This document shows, piece by piece, positions 1-10,450 of a stretch of DNA of 64,000 nt. Made by a program: the position numbers and the translations under genes. Origin of the DNA: Paragonimus westermani (Eukaryota; Platyhelminthes; Trematoda; Plagiorchiida; Troglotrematidae); NCBI GenBank assembly GCA_008508345.1, contig QNGE01000144.1, forward strand, positions 124,001 to 188,000, given 5' to 3'. The notes under the pieces are model-generated. The model ran no database searches, had not been told where the DNA came from, and saw only the letters and a list, made by a program, of their open reading frames with translations. Position 1 is the stretch's first letter, and each line of letters opens with the position of its first letter.

Positions 1-1540
1 GTGCAAAATAACCGTGGCATCGATGTGCATTTCTCCTCACCGGAAAGTGTGTATATACCGCCGCAGAAAACGAATAACATTCAGCGGTGTATTTGATTTG
101 CTCCGCAAGAAAGCTTTTTACTACCGTGATCGAAAAGATCTCCAGACTAAAAATCCGCCAATGCTTCCTTATCTAAGACCGTAACTTCTAAACACATCAA
201 CTGGTAAAGCAATTTATATGGCAAGGCTTGTATACCACAGGTAATGCCGAACCAGTTAAGCACACTTTACAGATGGTAAATCAATACGGTGATAAGATAC
301 AAGACAGTAAGCATCGTCCATCTTAAGAACAACCTCATTTGTCCATATCGTTCATTTTTTAGGTCCAGTTTTACAAGATGCTCTGGGACGGTGTTCAGTC
401 ATACAAAACCACGACGACCTTGTGTCTGAGTGAAAATCACGAAGTAGAATACATCGGTTTTTGAAGATCATCCAGAAGATTGGAAGTCGGCAAGTGTTTG
501 CAATAAACTGATAAGGTCATACCATTATGGGGACAAGTCCGAGCGAATTAGTCGGTGTTCCCTCTCTCTGTTTTTGTCTCAGGCTTATAATGTCTATAAT
601 ACTGCAGATTACTCGAGCGGTGAGATAGGACCGAGACTTACGAATTTTAGTAGTCATAGGCTAGGCAACTTAGAGATACACCATCTGGTTGACCACAGTA
701 TTTCGTTCAGTTTATTCTTGTAAATCGAGACTGGAAAGTTCTTAAAGTTCACTGCGTCACGGCTGCCCAGATAGAACTATTCGCCCCTCACACCCCGTAT
801 TCAGGACACACTGTTTCAACCGGTGTCACTTCGACGGAAATGATAGTCTAACTTGTCAGCCATTTGTGAATCAACGCCTTAATCTTTGATGGTCACAGAT
901 ATTGCTGCTACACCCTGGCAACATATCGTCCGCTGCTTTATGCATTCGATCGATATGAACAAACGTGTTAACATTTCGCTAGATCGTTTTTTTTGCCATG
1001 TTGCCCAACTAGGTTCAATGTACCTGAAGCTTAAAATCACAATCTAGTTGGTTTGCGTATAACTGAGGCTCAAGCGGAAAATTGCCGGTTCTAACTGAAG
1101 CCAACCATATTGTGAATCGGAAGTCGTATAAATGAAAGTTGAAATACTCCATTTTTATGCACTTACCAAGGCTCTGATAAAATCGTGCTCACCTGACGAA
1201 CGTAAACCATACTTCTTACAACGGATCACTCCTAAATAGCCACGATATAAAGTTGTTATCAGATGTTAACTGATAGACGAGTATCGAAAGTTTTTTCAGA
1301 AGCGCAATATATCTGGTTGAAACACTGAAGAATGTGTGGAAGGTAAGAGCAGGGTATCATGGTTGAATAACCGGCAGAGAAATAGGTTTGAAAATGCTGG
1401 GCCCAAATTGTACCTCTGATATTTGTAACAAGCGCATAATTAGAACGGATAGTGCGGATTTACATGGACTCTAAAGCAGACAGCATGATCGGTAGATCAA
1501 TTGGAACCTCTTAGCCAGTCAAAATGACCGAAAACGACAA
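1..1540. other. non-coding stretch, nothing recognised
   Basis: AT-rich sequence with stops in all frames, no repeat structure and no RNA motif that I can see. It probably belongs to intron or intergenic DNA. Confidence 0.5.
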
Positions 1541-1544
1541 GGAA

Positions 1545-1690
1545 CTAAACGTATGTTGGTGGTTAGATTTCAATATTTCCTTAATTAACACTGCGCTTAT
1601 GATTAACAATGAATTCGAATATGATTTTACTTCAACCCTAATCCCAGAAATTCTGCCATCTCAGTCTTACTTAAAGGACTACGTCTATCC
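1545..1690 (+). pseudogene. possible LINE endonuclease scrap
   Basis: A plus-strand frame reads LDFNISLIN followed about 15 residues later by F-E-Y-x-F-x-S-T-L-I. In non-LTR retrotransposons of the CR1/jockey group, the AP endonuclease has a GDFN motif followed by hydrophobic residues and then an F-x(n)-L-L segment. The resemblance is short and the catalytic Gly is replaced by Leu. If real it is a decayed fragment; it could be chance. Confidence 0.22.
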
Positions 1691-1719
1691 TTTGGGCTGT
1701 ATGAATTTGAGCACATAAG

Positions 1720-4700
1720 ACGATGAAAACAACAGACAGTTCTGGGAAAAAAGGAATATGACAATCTTTTTGTTGTATGAACGAGTACACAGCCGAGCTG
1801 AACAAGACAGGCAACACAAAAGGCAGATAAACATGAATTTACCTTCGCTACTAACGTGATAAGCATGTGTGGAATAACTGTTTTGACTAGTTTCACTCAT
1901 CTAAAATCGTAATTAATAAAGAATTCAAGTCACACTTATGTCGTCATTATCCCAATAACCCCAGCTAGTAATATACTGTTCCCACCTAAGTTAACTTACA
2001 AAAACATACAAACCAATGTCACCAACAACAACACTTATCGGGGCTCCCTCAAAAACAAATTACCACACTACAGGTAAGATGTATGCTGGACGACATCCAC
2101 CAACAGGCTACCGTGAATTATGAAAGAACAAGTTGCCCGCCATATCAAACCCTCGAAAATTCAACACGACTATGTCCGTTAGTTGAGTGGGTTTGGTCGC
2201 CATGTATCCCAGATTATTCTCTGGCTACAAAACATGTTGCTGACGCTCATTGAAGGCAGATATAAAAGGTGTTTGTGATTAGAACAGGATTACTTAAGTT
2301 TTAAGGACCCTCGCTGCTGCAATTCGTCTTCACCATCGGCCGATACTGTCGCTTCGGAAACGGCATCTAGACAGGATCCTTGCTGATATTGGACCAATCA
2401 AAGCAGAGGAATGTTCAAATCATACTTTTACTAAACAACCGACCCTGTTATTGGTGGGTTCCTTATACTGGCAAAAGATCGAGTCCTCTGCAGTGCAGTT
2501 TGATCTAATTGCTGTAACCCACAAGTGATAGTCCACTCTAAATATTCACGGAAATGCATGGCCATTAACCCATAAATTAGCTTTTAGTCAACAGTTTAGG
2601 TTTAAAGGAGGAAAAGGCTTGATCCTTCGTTAGACGGCTGATGATTGGCACCATTTATTGAAAAATGTTCAAGTTACGTCACACAACGTTGACGTCTGCG
2701 GAGTCCAAAACAATCAGCGGTTTTGTACTCCGTGTTGCAGCAACCACTTTGATATTAATCACTTCAAGCTAATTGTGACAATGTTGATTTGTGTCAAGAC
2801 GATAATGATACCCAAGATAATGATGCCCAAGAAAATGTGAATCCGAACTTGCTTTATGGATGTGCTTCTGGAGCAATTAATTTAAACTAATGTTTCTAAC
2901 AACCTGAGTGTACTCCCTGCTGAGTTGACAGTTGCTTGAGGCTTGGCATAGGCACTGGCGTCCGACTCGGCGTTCTGCTTGTGTAAATGTGAACACCCAG
3001 GATCCAAGTTACCCCAGTTAGTTTACTTAACCACAGTTTGACTGTTTTATCCAAAATGCTTAGCTTAGTATATGTCAGCCGAATGGAAAACAAGGTCAAT
3101 GTGAAGTGCCAACCTGCACCGGTCTTTGTACAGCGTTTCATCGTAGTCTAAATTTCTTATGAGTTCATCGCTGTGTAAGAATAATGCATCCATTGTTTTC
3201 TTTTGAGATCCAAACAAGTGTGTCAACAGTAATCAGTCTGTGGGTGTTGTTTGAGCAAACGCAAAGTGTGTTTATCATTCTACCCATAACTGCAAATGTG
3301 TGGAATCACTGTGGTGGTGTCCATCATTCTCTTGTTGTTCAAGTTGAATTACCGTCTTAACCGTCTTCTCGCACTTATATTTTATAAGCAGTATTGAGGT
3401 GTCAAACACCACTGCGTCCACTTTGTCTACTAACCCTATGGTGAGTTTAACGATCACGTTTTTAACGTATGCAACCTGAACAGTTCAGTTGGTAGAAACA
3501 AATTTTTTCACAGGCCAACATAAAATTATACTGAGTTGGCTGATATCCCTACTCAACGTTATTGACGATTGCCCTTATTTGAACGCCAAAAATTAACTTC
3601 CGTTAAGAAGGAACCCTCAGGAAAACGAAAAAACATTCTACCCATCTACGAAGCCAATATTCGGGTGAGTACTGCATTCGGTCTTGATTATATGATGTGG
3701 TTTCTTCGTGTAGATAAAACGTCCAAAAATAACCCACAGCTGAAATAAACGTACTCCGCATTCTCTTTAGCATTTCCCAGCTCCCATTACTTAATAATCC
3801 ACATCAGCACATCCTCTCATCACCTACATTCTCCTCTTCTCTGGACATGCTCGCCTACATTGCTGTTAACAGAAGTTTTGTATTTTTCTTCAATTACCTT
3901 ACAGAATTTCATCAAATAATGGAAGGTTTCATATGTATCTTTGGATAAATTTTGAATTTCTTTCGCATCTGAAAGGTTTTTGCGCCAGTTTTATAAAAAA
4001 AACGGTCTTTCAGACAAGAATCCCCTTGCAAGCTGAACCGTTCATTCTTTTTATTGACATAATTTAATCAAATCTCACACTTATTTCCACTACCACGTGA
4101 TCTCCCCTCATGATCCCAACTATTCTTCGGGTTAAAGAAACTCAAACCGTATAGATTACGATGTTGCTTAGATTTGAATAGGCAACAGAAACCATATATT
4201 CTAATTGAGCATCGGGTTTGTCGATTGATTCAAAATACCACACCATATGAATTTCAGGAATCCTAATTCTAACCACCCAACACGCAGTGCTATATGGTAT
4301 CCCGAAGGTAATCCTGGGCTAGACTGTTCTACTGGATTTCCGAGACGGTTAACGCCGGGTTTCTTCCAATTCACTCTTAATCGTGCGTGGTCATTTACTA
4401 ACACACCGTAGTATAGAGATTTCAGTTGCTTAGAAATGAACTGATTTTGCAGAAGCTGGTATGTGGTTGGATTGAAAAAAGCAACGTGAATCATGCGTCT
4501 TAATATAGTATGCACACTAGGTTACTAATTATTAACACGGTTCATCTGTTAGAGCCGTAGGCTGAGAACAAAAGACTCGCTTTCTATATTGAAGTCTACT
4601 TATACACCTGCTCAACTTGATTGGCGACATGCTAGCCACAGTAGATATTTTACATGCTATCTTTCGGACTCATTCCCTAGAATCGTTATATCGTGTTCTA

Positions 4701-5555
4701 TCTGTGCCAAACTGCAAAACACCTGGGATGACCACTAGTTAACGGTCTCGAAATGACAGAGTGCAAACCTAAGCTAAATAATTTCATTGTCATAAAGGTT
4801 TGAGACACGTTTCCAACTGACTTAATGATTACTTCGTGTCACAGCCAAGACAGATTGCTTTATACGACCAACGAACTACACGAACTCGAAACCCCAACAT
4901 CCTCTGCCGTTATTACTTGTTCTAATACCCGTGTTTAACGATGCACTGAACTCCAGAATGAGCCATTTCAACCTGGGAACACATAAAAATTGCAAGTGTA
5001 CTTTGCGTACAAAACCGCAATACCCAATAGAAATTTGTCATAAGTTACCTTGAAAGGAAAATCAAATCGAGTGCCCAGTGGACACCGTCCAAAGAGGAAG
5101 AATGGATACATTTATTCCCAGTTACTGGAAACGATGGATTTGTAGTTGTGAAAGAGAACTGATTTAATCGATTTGCCTATAGCAAGCGTTGTTCAACCAT
5201 CCTTGTCAAAAACATCAAGCTTGCCATCATCTACAAACCACTGCAGTTGATTACTGTCGCAAAATCATCTGTGAACGTTTTCACTGTCGTACAACCTAGA
5301 CAATGAGGAAGCCTTCACTATCCAGTAATTCACTCAGTGAGCCAGTAAAACCCCTAATTTATCGATCTTCGGTCAATAATGTATCGCGGTTCAGTAGGTT
5401 TAGTGAATTTGTTTGTTTCCATCCAATTGAAAGGTCATGGTCACGAAGTTATTGGAATGAGCAGATTAATGCCGCTTGTTATCCTCTCGCAATGATCCGT
5501 CAAGTTGAAAACTATTTGCACAATGTTTGGCTTCAGCATTTGAATGTGTTTAGTT
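1720..5555. other. non-coding stretch with one possible micro-exon
   Basis: No domain is recognised in any frame. At 3621-3664 a 44-base open piece lies between a CTCAG acceptor and a GGTGAGT donor on the plus strand, translating to a short Lys/Pro-rich peptide, but such pairs arise by chance at this length. A minus-strand frame at 4201-4515 (104 codons) has no coding-like motif and no good splice sites. Confidence 0.35.
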
Positions 5556-5662
5556 GGTTAAGGACGTTATGGTTAACGCAGTTGTCTCATAATGCCGAGG
5601 AATGAAGTGTAAATTTCAGTCCGAAAGAGGTCATCTGTGTACCTGGATGCGAAGTCTGTGAT
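5556..5662 (+). mobile_element. tRNA-headed SINE, internally deleted copy
   Basis: Two blocks match the fuller SINE at 9964-10140 in the same order. The first (about 5570-5595) matches its tRNA-like head around TGGTTAAC and the following GTTG and CAT. The second (about 5620-5660) matches its tail around CCGAAAGAGG and ATGCGAAG. The B box and the hammerhead CTGATGA core present in the other copy are missing between them, so this copy carries an internal deletion. The differences are mainly transitions, as expected for an old insertion. The open frame 5303-5605 runs into this SINE and is therefore unlikely to be a gene. Confidence 0.5.
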
Positions 5663-6658
5663 GTTCTGGAGGTGATTTTCGAGTGGTATCAATCTAAATT
5701 GCTAGGCTTTACATTATAATATTCATATACAATAGTTAATACATCCGAACAGTAAGCAGAACGGATATACGAAAACATACTGTGTGTTGTGCTGATGCTC
5801 ATTATTAAGTAAATCCTTGGTTGAGCCACAATGGGTTGAAAACGAAAGAGTAATGGGTTTCGTAACGTTTGTTAATTCCCATACACCGTTTATACAGAGG
5901 GTGATCACTGCACGCCAAGGTCACTGCACGAATCTTTCCAGCATTTGCATCCCGCAATACTCCCGTACGGCTGAATTTTTGCGGTCGATTACTGCTGAAA
6001 TCTGTAAGAGTAAGCTTTCGGGCATTTTGGTTTTTCATTGGATGGCTACCCACTATATCAGTGGACAAGTTCAGCTGAAATACCCACTGTCACGCAAGCT
6101 GTTTCTGCGGCATATCCTTGTGAGATAAACAGGATGACCGTTTTATCCTTAGGCTGATTAACCATTTTGGTTTGCAACTGAGGTCTGGCAGGAGGTTTGA
6201 AAACAAGGCAAACCTAAAAATATGTATATGACTTCTGATCATTAACCCAATTTTATTACAAAGTATTCAACAAAATGCCATCTCGTTTCACTAGTTTGAT
6301 ATTCTTGTTTGATATGGAAGACCGACAAACTGCTTTACAGTCATCTGCTAATGTTAACTTTTTTAAATGCTCTGGAAACACCAGGTTCAACACAAGCTAG
6401 GGTTTTATCAAAAACCTGACCTGTCACCCGTGGACTAGAATCGATATTGACTATGACAATAAGCCGCGCAGCCGGTTCCAAACCTATCGCGTAATAATCG
6501 CTGAAATCGGTAGGGATTTTCGCAACTTACGCACTAGCACAGCGCTACTTGTGTCCTCCTTGCAGCTCATCCGTATAAGATATGCTCCAGGATGCTAAAC
6601 AACTAACGGTCGTATGCGCGGTGACTGTTTTGTTTAGTAAACTCCCAACCATTTAAGA
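5663..6658. other. non-coding stretch
   Basis: Overlapping open frames on both strands at 5805-6128 are about 90-100 codons, have no motif and mirror each other across strands, so I do not call them. Nothing else is recognised. Confidence 0.4.
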
Positions 6659-6695
6659 ACTGATGAGTAGTCAATGATTTGGTTTATTTTCACGT
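6659..6695 (+). repeat. dispersed 37-bp repeat, copy 1
   Basis: This 37-base segment matches 9735-9771 with about five mismatches. It begins ACTGATGAGTAGTC and contains GATTTGGTTT. The flanks do not align. It may be the conserved piece of an older interspersed repeat. Confidence 0.55.
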
Positions 6696-6729
6696 TGAAC
6701 ATCACTCATATATGATCGCAGCTGCTTTG

Positions 6730-6935
6730 AACAAAATTTTGGGGGTCGCTACGTTTACTTAAAAAACTTCTATCGACCAGAAAGGATATGGCCCCATCTA
6801 ACTCCTCATGATCCTGGTTGGCTTTGTGGTAATTTCCCAACAGTGTATTCTTCCACTGTGATCAATTAATCCACCAACCAGGTTGTACCACATACGCATT
6901 CTTCATAAGTCCAAAAGGCATGCAAATGGCACGCG
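6730..6935 (-). pseudogene. possible Ty3/gypsy reverse-transcriptase scrap
   Basis: On the minus strand one frame reads MPFGL, then N-A and Q, at the spacing of the MPFGL-x-NAPATFQ motif of Ty3/gypsy reverse transcriptases. Downstream it reads DHEELDGAISFL, where these enzymes have an E-E-H-L-x-H-L segment after the YLDD box. The YLDD box itself is lost, probably to an indel, and the frame is broken by a stop. Confidence rests on one short motif. Confidence 0.28.
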
Positions 6936-7958
6936 ACTCTGAACTAGTTCGTTGAGTACAATTGATAAAGAGCGCACCGTTTTAGATACATTAAGACAGT
7001 TGAGAAAATACCAAGAAACCCTCGTGGAATAACCAGTAAATCTTGCTTCGTTTAACCAGTTCGTAATTTGCAAAGTCAGCATAAGCTCTAGTCTCATTGG
7101 CTGATCATTAAGCTGACAGGATTCTCAGGCCTGAACCCAAATGGTTGCTGTCCATGGATGTCCGAAGTTCGGGGTTTCAAACGAACGTCAATGGACATTT
7201 CAAAATAGATGGTTTATAACTCATTGTAGCTAACGATTATTTATTGATGGAAATGCTCGAAACCAGTCACACAGTTGAGAATGTGAGCAACATTTGATCT
7301 GGTTCGGTCAGCTTAACAACATTCACATATGCCATGTTTCATTGTATAGTAACAGATGCCTTGTAATATCAAAGTTAGTAGACTGTTATAGTTGCAAGGG
7401 ATGATCAACGATAGCACACACTTTCGCAAATTAACAACTGGTGAAAGGCGTGTTATGCTTCGTATTATCGTAGCACAGGAGGTTCTTTTGTTGCCTAGTA
7501 GAAGGATGTGAACGGACTAGGTTTTGGTTTTATAGGTCCGGGGTCATTCTGACCTGACCAAATGGGTTGCTTGCTCTTTGTGACATATGTAACTTTTAAA
7601 CAGATGTAAGTATGCGCCAACTCGTCTGGTAGCACAACAGTTAACTCCTACCCTACTTAACTATAAGACCCGCAAGTAACACGTATTTCACCACAAAACT
7701 TCAACATGTCACATAGATCTCCCGGATTTCCGGTTGACCGTTCCAAGCAAGTAGAACAGGCATTTGAATAAAGTGACCAGTTTTCCTTGTTCTAAAACAG
7801 TGGTACTTGATAGAAATCAGGTCACTTTCCTCGAACGGTTAGGTGAAATCTAACACGATACCGTACCTTCAGAGGTCACGGGCGTTCTTGCATTTGAATT
7901 TCAGGAAATGTGCGGATTCCTTTCTTAGAAACAACTTTTTGTAGCATCTTATGCAACA

Positions 7959-7978
7959 CAACTGACAAGGGTCAGTTG
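7959..7978. repeat. short perfect hairpin
   Basis: CAACTGAC and GTCAGTTG form a perfect 8-bp stem around a 4-base loop. No U-tract or flanking context suggests a function. Confidence 0.6.
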
Positions 7979-9734
7979 CGACAGTGCTGGAAGTGCAATT
8001 CGTAGTAGTTTCCGTTTGTCCTGCACTCACCCCCTATGAAGTTTATTCGTTTTTTATGCACCGTCGAAGATAAAGTTGCCCGCAACTGTTAAAAAGTTAC
8101 ATCTCGCCGCAAAATGTTTTATTCTATAGTGTACAACTGCGTCTATTTGATTGAGCTCTACATGATCCAAACGTACTGTAACGTTTGCCCGTCAATAAAA
8201 CGGACTCTATAGCCGTTGGTTGCTACTGTATGTTTTAAACAATCTCACGCGAACATGACAGACAGTTGGGGGAGGAGAGATGCATTATGATTGAAATGCT
8301 ATTCGACGGATTTACCGCTTTTACGGTAACTGGTTCATTATCAGTTAAAAAGCACTCCAGTTATCAAACACATGGCTATTGTAACTATGAGCTCGGATGA
8401 TAGGGTTTTCCAGTTTACAGAAAAATCAGGATTTGGAAGAGGTTAATGAGACCTTAGTACACCCGTTTTCGTGTTTGATGCAAATCAAAAAATCGCTTGG
8501 TAGTGAAGTGCTGCCAAAAAAAATCCGGATCTGGAAATTTAACGACATAAAAGAACGAAATAGAATCGGTATTAGACAAAAATATTAGAATGACTGAATA
8601 GCAGAAATTGAAAACCAGTGATGATTTTTTAACCTTGACGTGAGCTCATTGTGAAGCTAACAGTAATTTTTGAGGAGCACCCGTTGACGGACGAACACAA
8701 ATTCATTTTATTGTACCGATTCTGAATTCATTTGACAATCTTCGTTTACGATTAATCATACTACCACAGGCTCTGATAGTGGATTTCAGACGGGTCGCAT
8801 CCCAGACACCAGATAACAGTTGTCTGCAGGTCCACTAAATCAGCTGATTTTCTAGCTTCGATCAGTTCGTCATTAAATTGCTGCTTGGGTTATTATGGGC
8901 GATTGATATAGCCAGAGACATAGCCGACCCATGTACTGAGTATATCATTGTCACGTCACATCTAACCTGTGCACAGTACTTCCACACTCACCAGCCCAAA
9001 GATTTACTGAATGACCTATTTTGAAATTTCGAAGGTTTCAGGATCCAGCAATTTTGAGCCAGCTTACTGATCAACTACCCCAATTGTACGGACAGCTACC
9101 TACAGATTGTTTGACGGTCAAGCAAGGAATTGGAGCCTCGGCTTACAGATAATTATTCACAGGAATCTAAAAAACAGTTCCAAGAAGAACACTTGAAAAT
9201 TCTTCACAGTCCAAGTTAACCCTTCGGACATGGGACTGACGTGTGTTACAAACCACTTTGCTACACTTTAAGTGTACCTTCTTAAAAGGAACCATGTTTT
9301 CTAAGATATGGTGTTCGAAAGTTTGGAAGTTTGATTTCAGTTGAAGGTATGGCAGCGACATGAACACATACGAAAATATTTTGAACTTAAGCTTCTCAAA
9401 CTGTCCACTAAACTTCCCAGTTACTGCTTGAATTTTATGTGTAGATAAACTGAATTCTTCCGAGACGGTACAACACCGGTGGTTGAGGTGAATCACTCTA
9501 TATCAGGTGGTGTTACACGAGGTCGGCCTTTCTGTTATTCTCCGAAATGGTAGACGAGATGTTCCGTGAAGTGTCACCAAAGCCAAAAGAAAAACTAGTT
9601 TTCCAATAGGACGCATTTCACTCGAACTCAACCTGGTGGTAGGACCGTCGCAAAAACCAATGAGGTTAGTGATAAAATATCGAAATCCTCATCGCAAAAT
9701 TGGTTAGAAATGATTCGACGGAAGTGATTAGATT
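7979..9734. other. non-coding stretch
   Basis: There is a minus-strand open frame at 9167-9496 (109 codons) without a recognisable domain. No splice-bounded exon or repeat stands out. Confidence 0.4.
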
Positions 9735-9771
9735 ACTGATGAGTAGTCGGGGATTTGGTTTGTTTTCAAGT
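9735..9771 (+). repeat. dispersed 37-bp repeat, copy 2
   Basis: This is the partner of 6659-6695, starting ACTGATGAGTAGTC. The CTGATGA string also occurs in the nearby SINE ribozyme, but here no CGAAA or GTC partner follows, so it is not called a hammerhead. Confidence 0.55.
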
Positions 9772-9968
9772 AATATCGCTTTGCAGGTTTAATGTGTTCT
9801 GTGATCTCGACCTGTCTCGGAAGTCCTAATCGCGGGGTTATCGATTGGAGTTAACAGGCAGTAACTATGTCTCCTCTCGAGACGATCGGGCAACCTGATC
9901 ATTGCTCACAAGCGAGAATGGTTGAGCGTTCACATTTGATAATTCGGTCGTGCCTAATGTGAGGTCAA

Positions 9969-10021
9969 TGGCGCAGTGGTTAACACGGTTGCCCATGATT
10001 GGAATGTCCGGAGTTCAAATC
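9969..10021 (+). promoter_or_regulatory. internal RNA polymerase III promoter (A and B boxes) of the SINE
   Basis: The A box is TGGCGCAGTGG at 9969-9979 and the B box is GAGTTCAAATC at 10011-10021. Their spacing is about 42 bases from start to start, within the range of tRNA genes. The bases round the B box can form a slightly imperfect T-arm stem (CCGGA with TCCCGG). Activity today is unknown. Confidence 0.65.
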
Positions 10022-10040
10022 CCGGCCGTGGCAAGGATAT

Positions 10041-10085
10041 GCACTACTGATGAGCTCTAATGAGAACGGAATTCGAGTCTAGTGC
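10041..10085 (+). ncRNA. degenerate hammerhead ribozyme in SINE
   Basis: Stem I is GCACTA (10041-10046) with TAGTGC (10080-10085). The CTGATGA core (10047-10053) is followed by a CTC/GAG stem II with loop TAAT. The second core box reads CGGAA where CGAAA is expected. After a short stem III comes GTC (10077-10079), immediately before the 3' strand of stem I, which is exactly where cleavage would fall. The arrangement is type I with a minimal stem III. The change in the GAAA box and the weak stem III probably make this copy inactive. Confidence 0.6.
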
Positions 10086-10274
10086 TTGTGTTCGAAAGAG
10101 GCTGGCTGGAAAGTCTATCTGAATGCGAAGGCTGCGAACAAATGTGAGTGATGGTCAACTTGAAAATGTGATTAGTCCAAAAAGGCCACACCCACAACAA
10201 GTTTACACTGCTTACCTCCATGGCGTAAATCTAATTGTTAATGTAATGTCTGCATTACGAAATTCGATCCATTC

Positions 10275-10450
10275 CTAAACTTATCTTCAGCGTGGCCGAA
10301 AGCTGAGTACTGTTCTTGAAGCTACATTCCAGTGGGTTCATTTCTAGGACCAGTACTGTTTATTTCTTCCGTTTTCTGAATCATGTAATGTCATCCCTCA
10401 ACTGCCAATGTAATATGACGATAGAAAGACCTAGCACATTGTTGAAATTA
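10275..10450 (+). mobile_element. LINE reverse-transcriptase fragment
   Basis: At 10335-10361 the plus strand reads GSFLGPVLF, matching the GVPQGSVLGPLLF motif of CR1/jockey-type reverse transcriptases. It is preceded in another frame by a Gly-Arg-Lys-Leu segment like that before the motif in these enzymes. It is followed by a Ser-Leu-Asn-Cys stretch where the lead-in to the catalytic F/YADD box would lie; the ADD itself has been lost. Frames shift at least twice, so this is a dead fragment of perhaps 170 bases. Confidence 0.5.

Larger units (their letters stand above)
9956..10148 (+). mobile_element. tRNA-derived SINE with hammerhead core, flanked by target-site duplication
   Basis: The element body is about 9964-10140 and is flanked by the direct repeat AATGTGAG (9956-9963 and 10141-10148), a plausible target-site duplication. 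Its head is tRNA-like with A-box and B-box sequences. The middle contains a CTGATGA hammerhead core enclosed by a 6-bp stem, and the tail is unrelated to tRNA. Flatworm genomes are known to carry SINE-like retroposons in which a pol III head is joined to a hammerhead ribozyme, such as the Sm-alpha family of Schistosoma. This looks like a relative but I cannot assign it to a named family. It would depend on a LINE for mobility. Confidence 0.75.
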
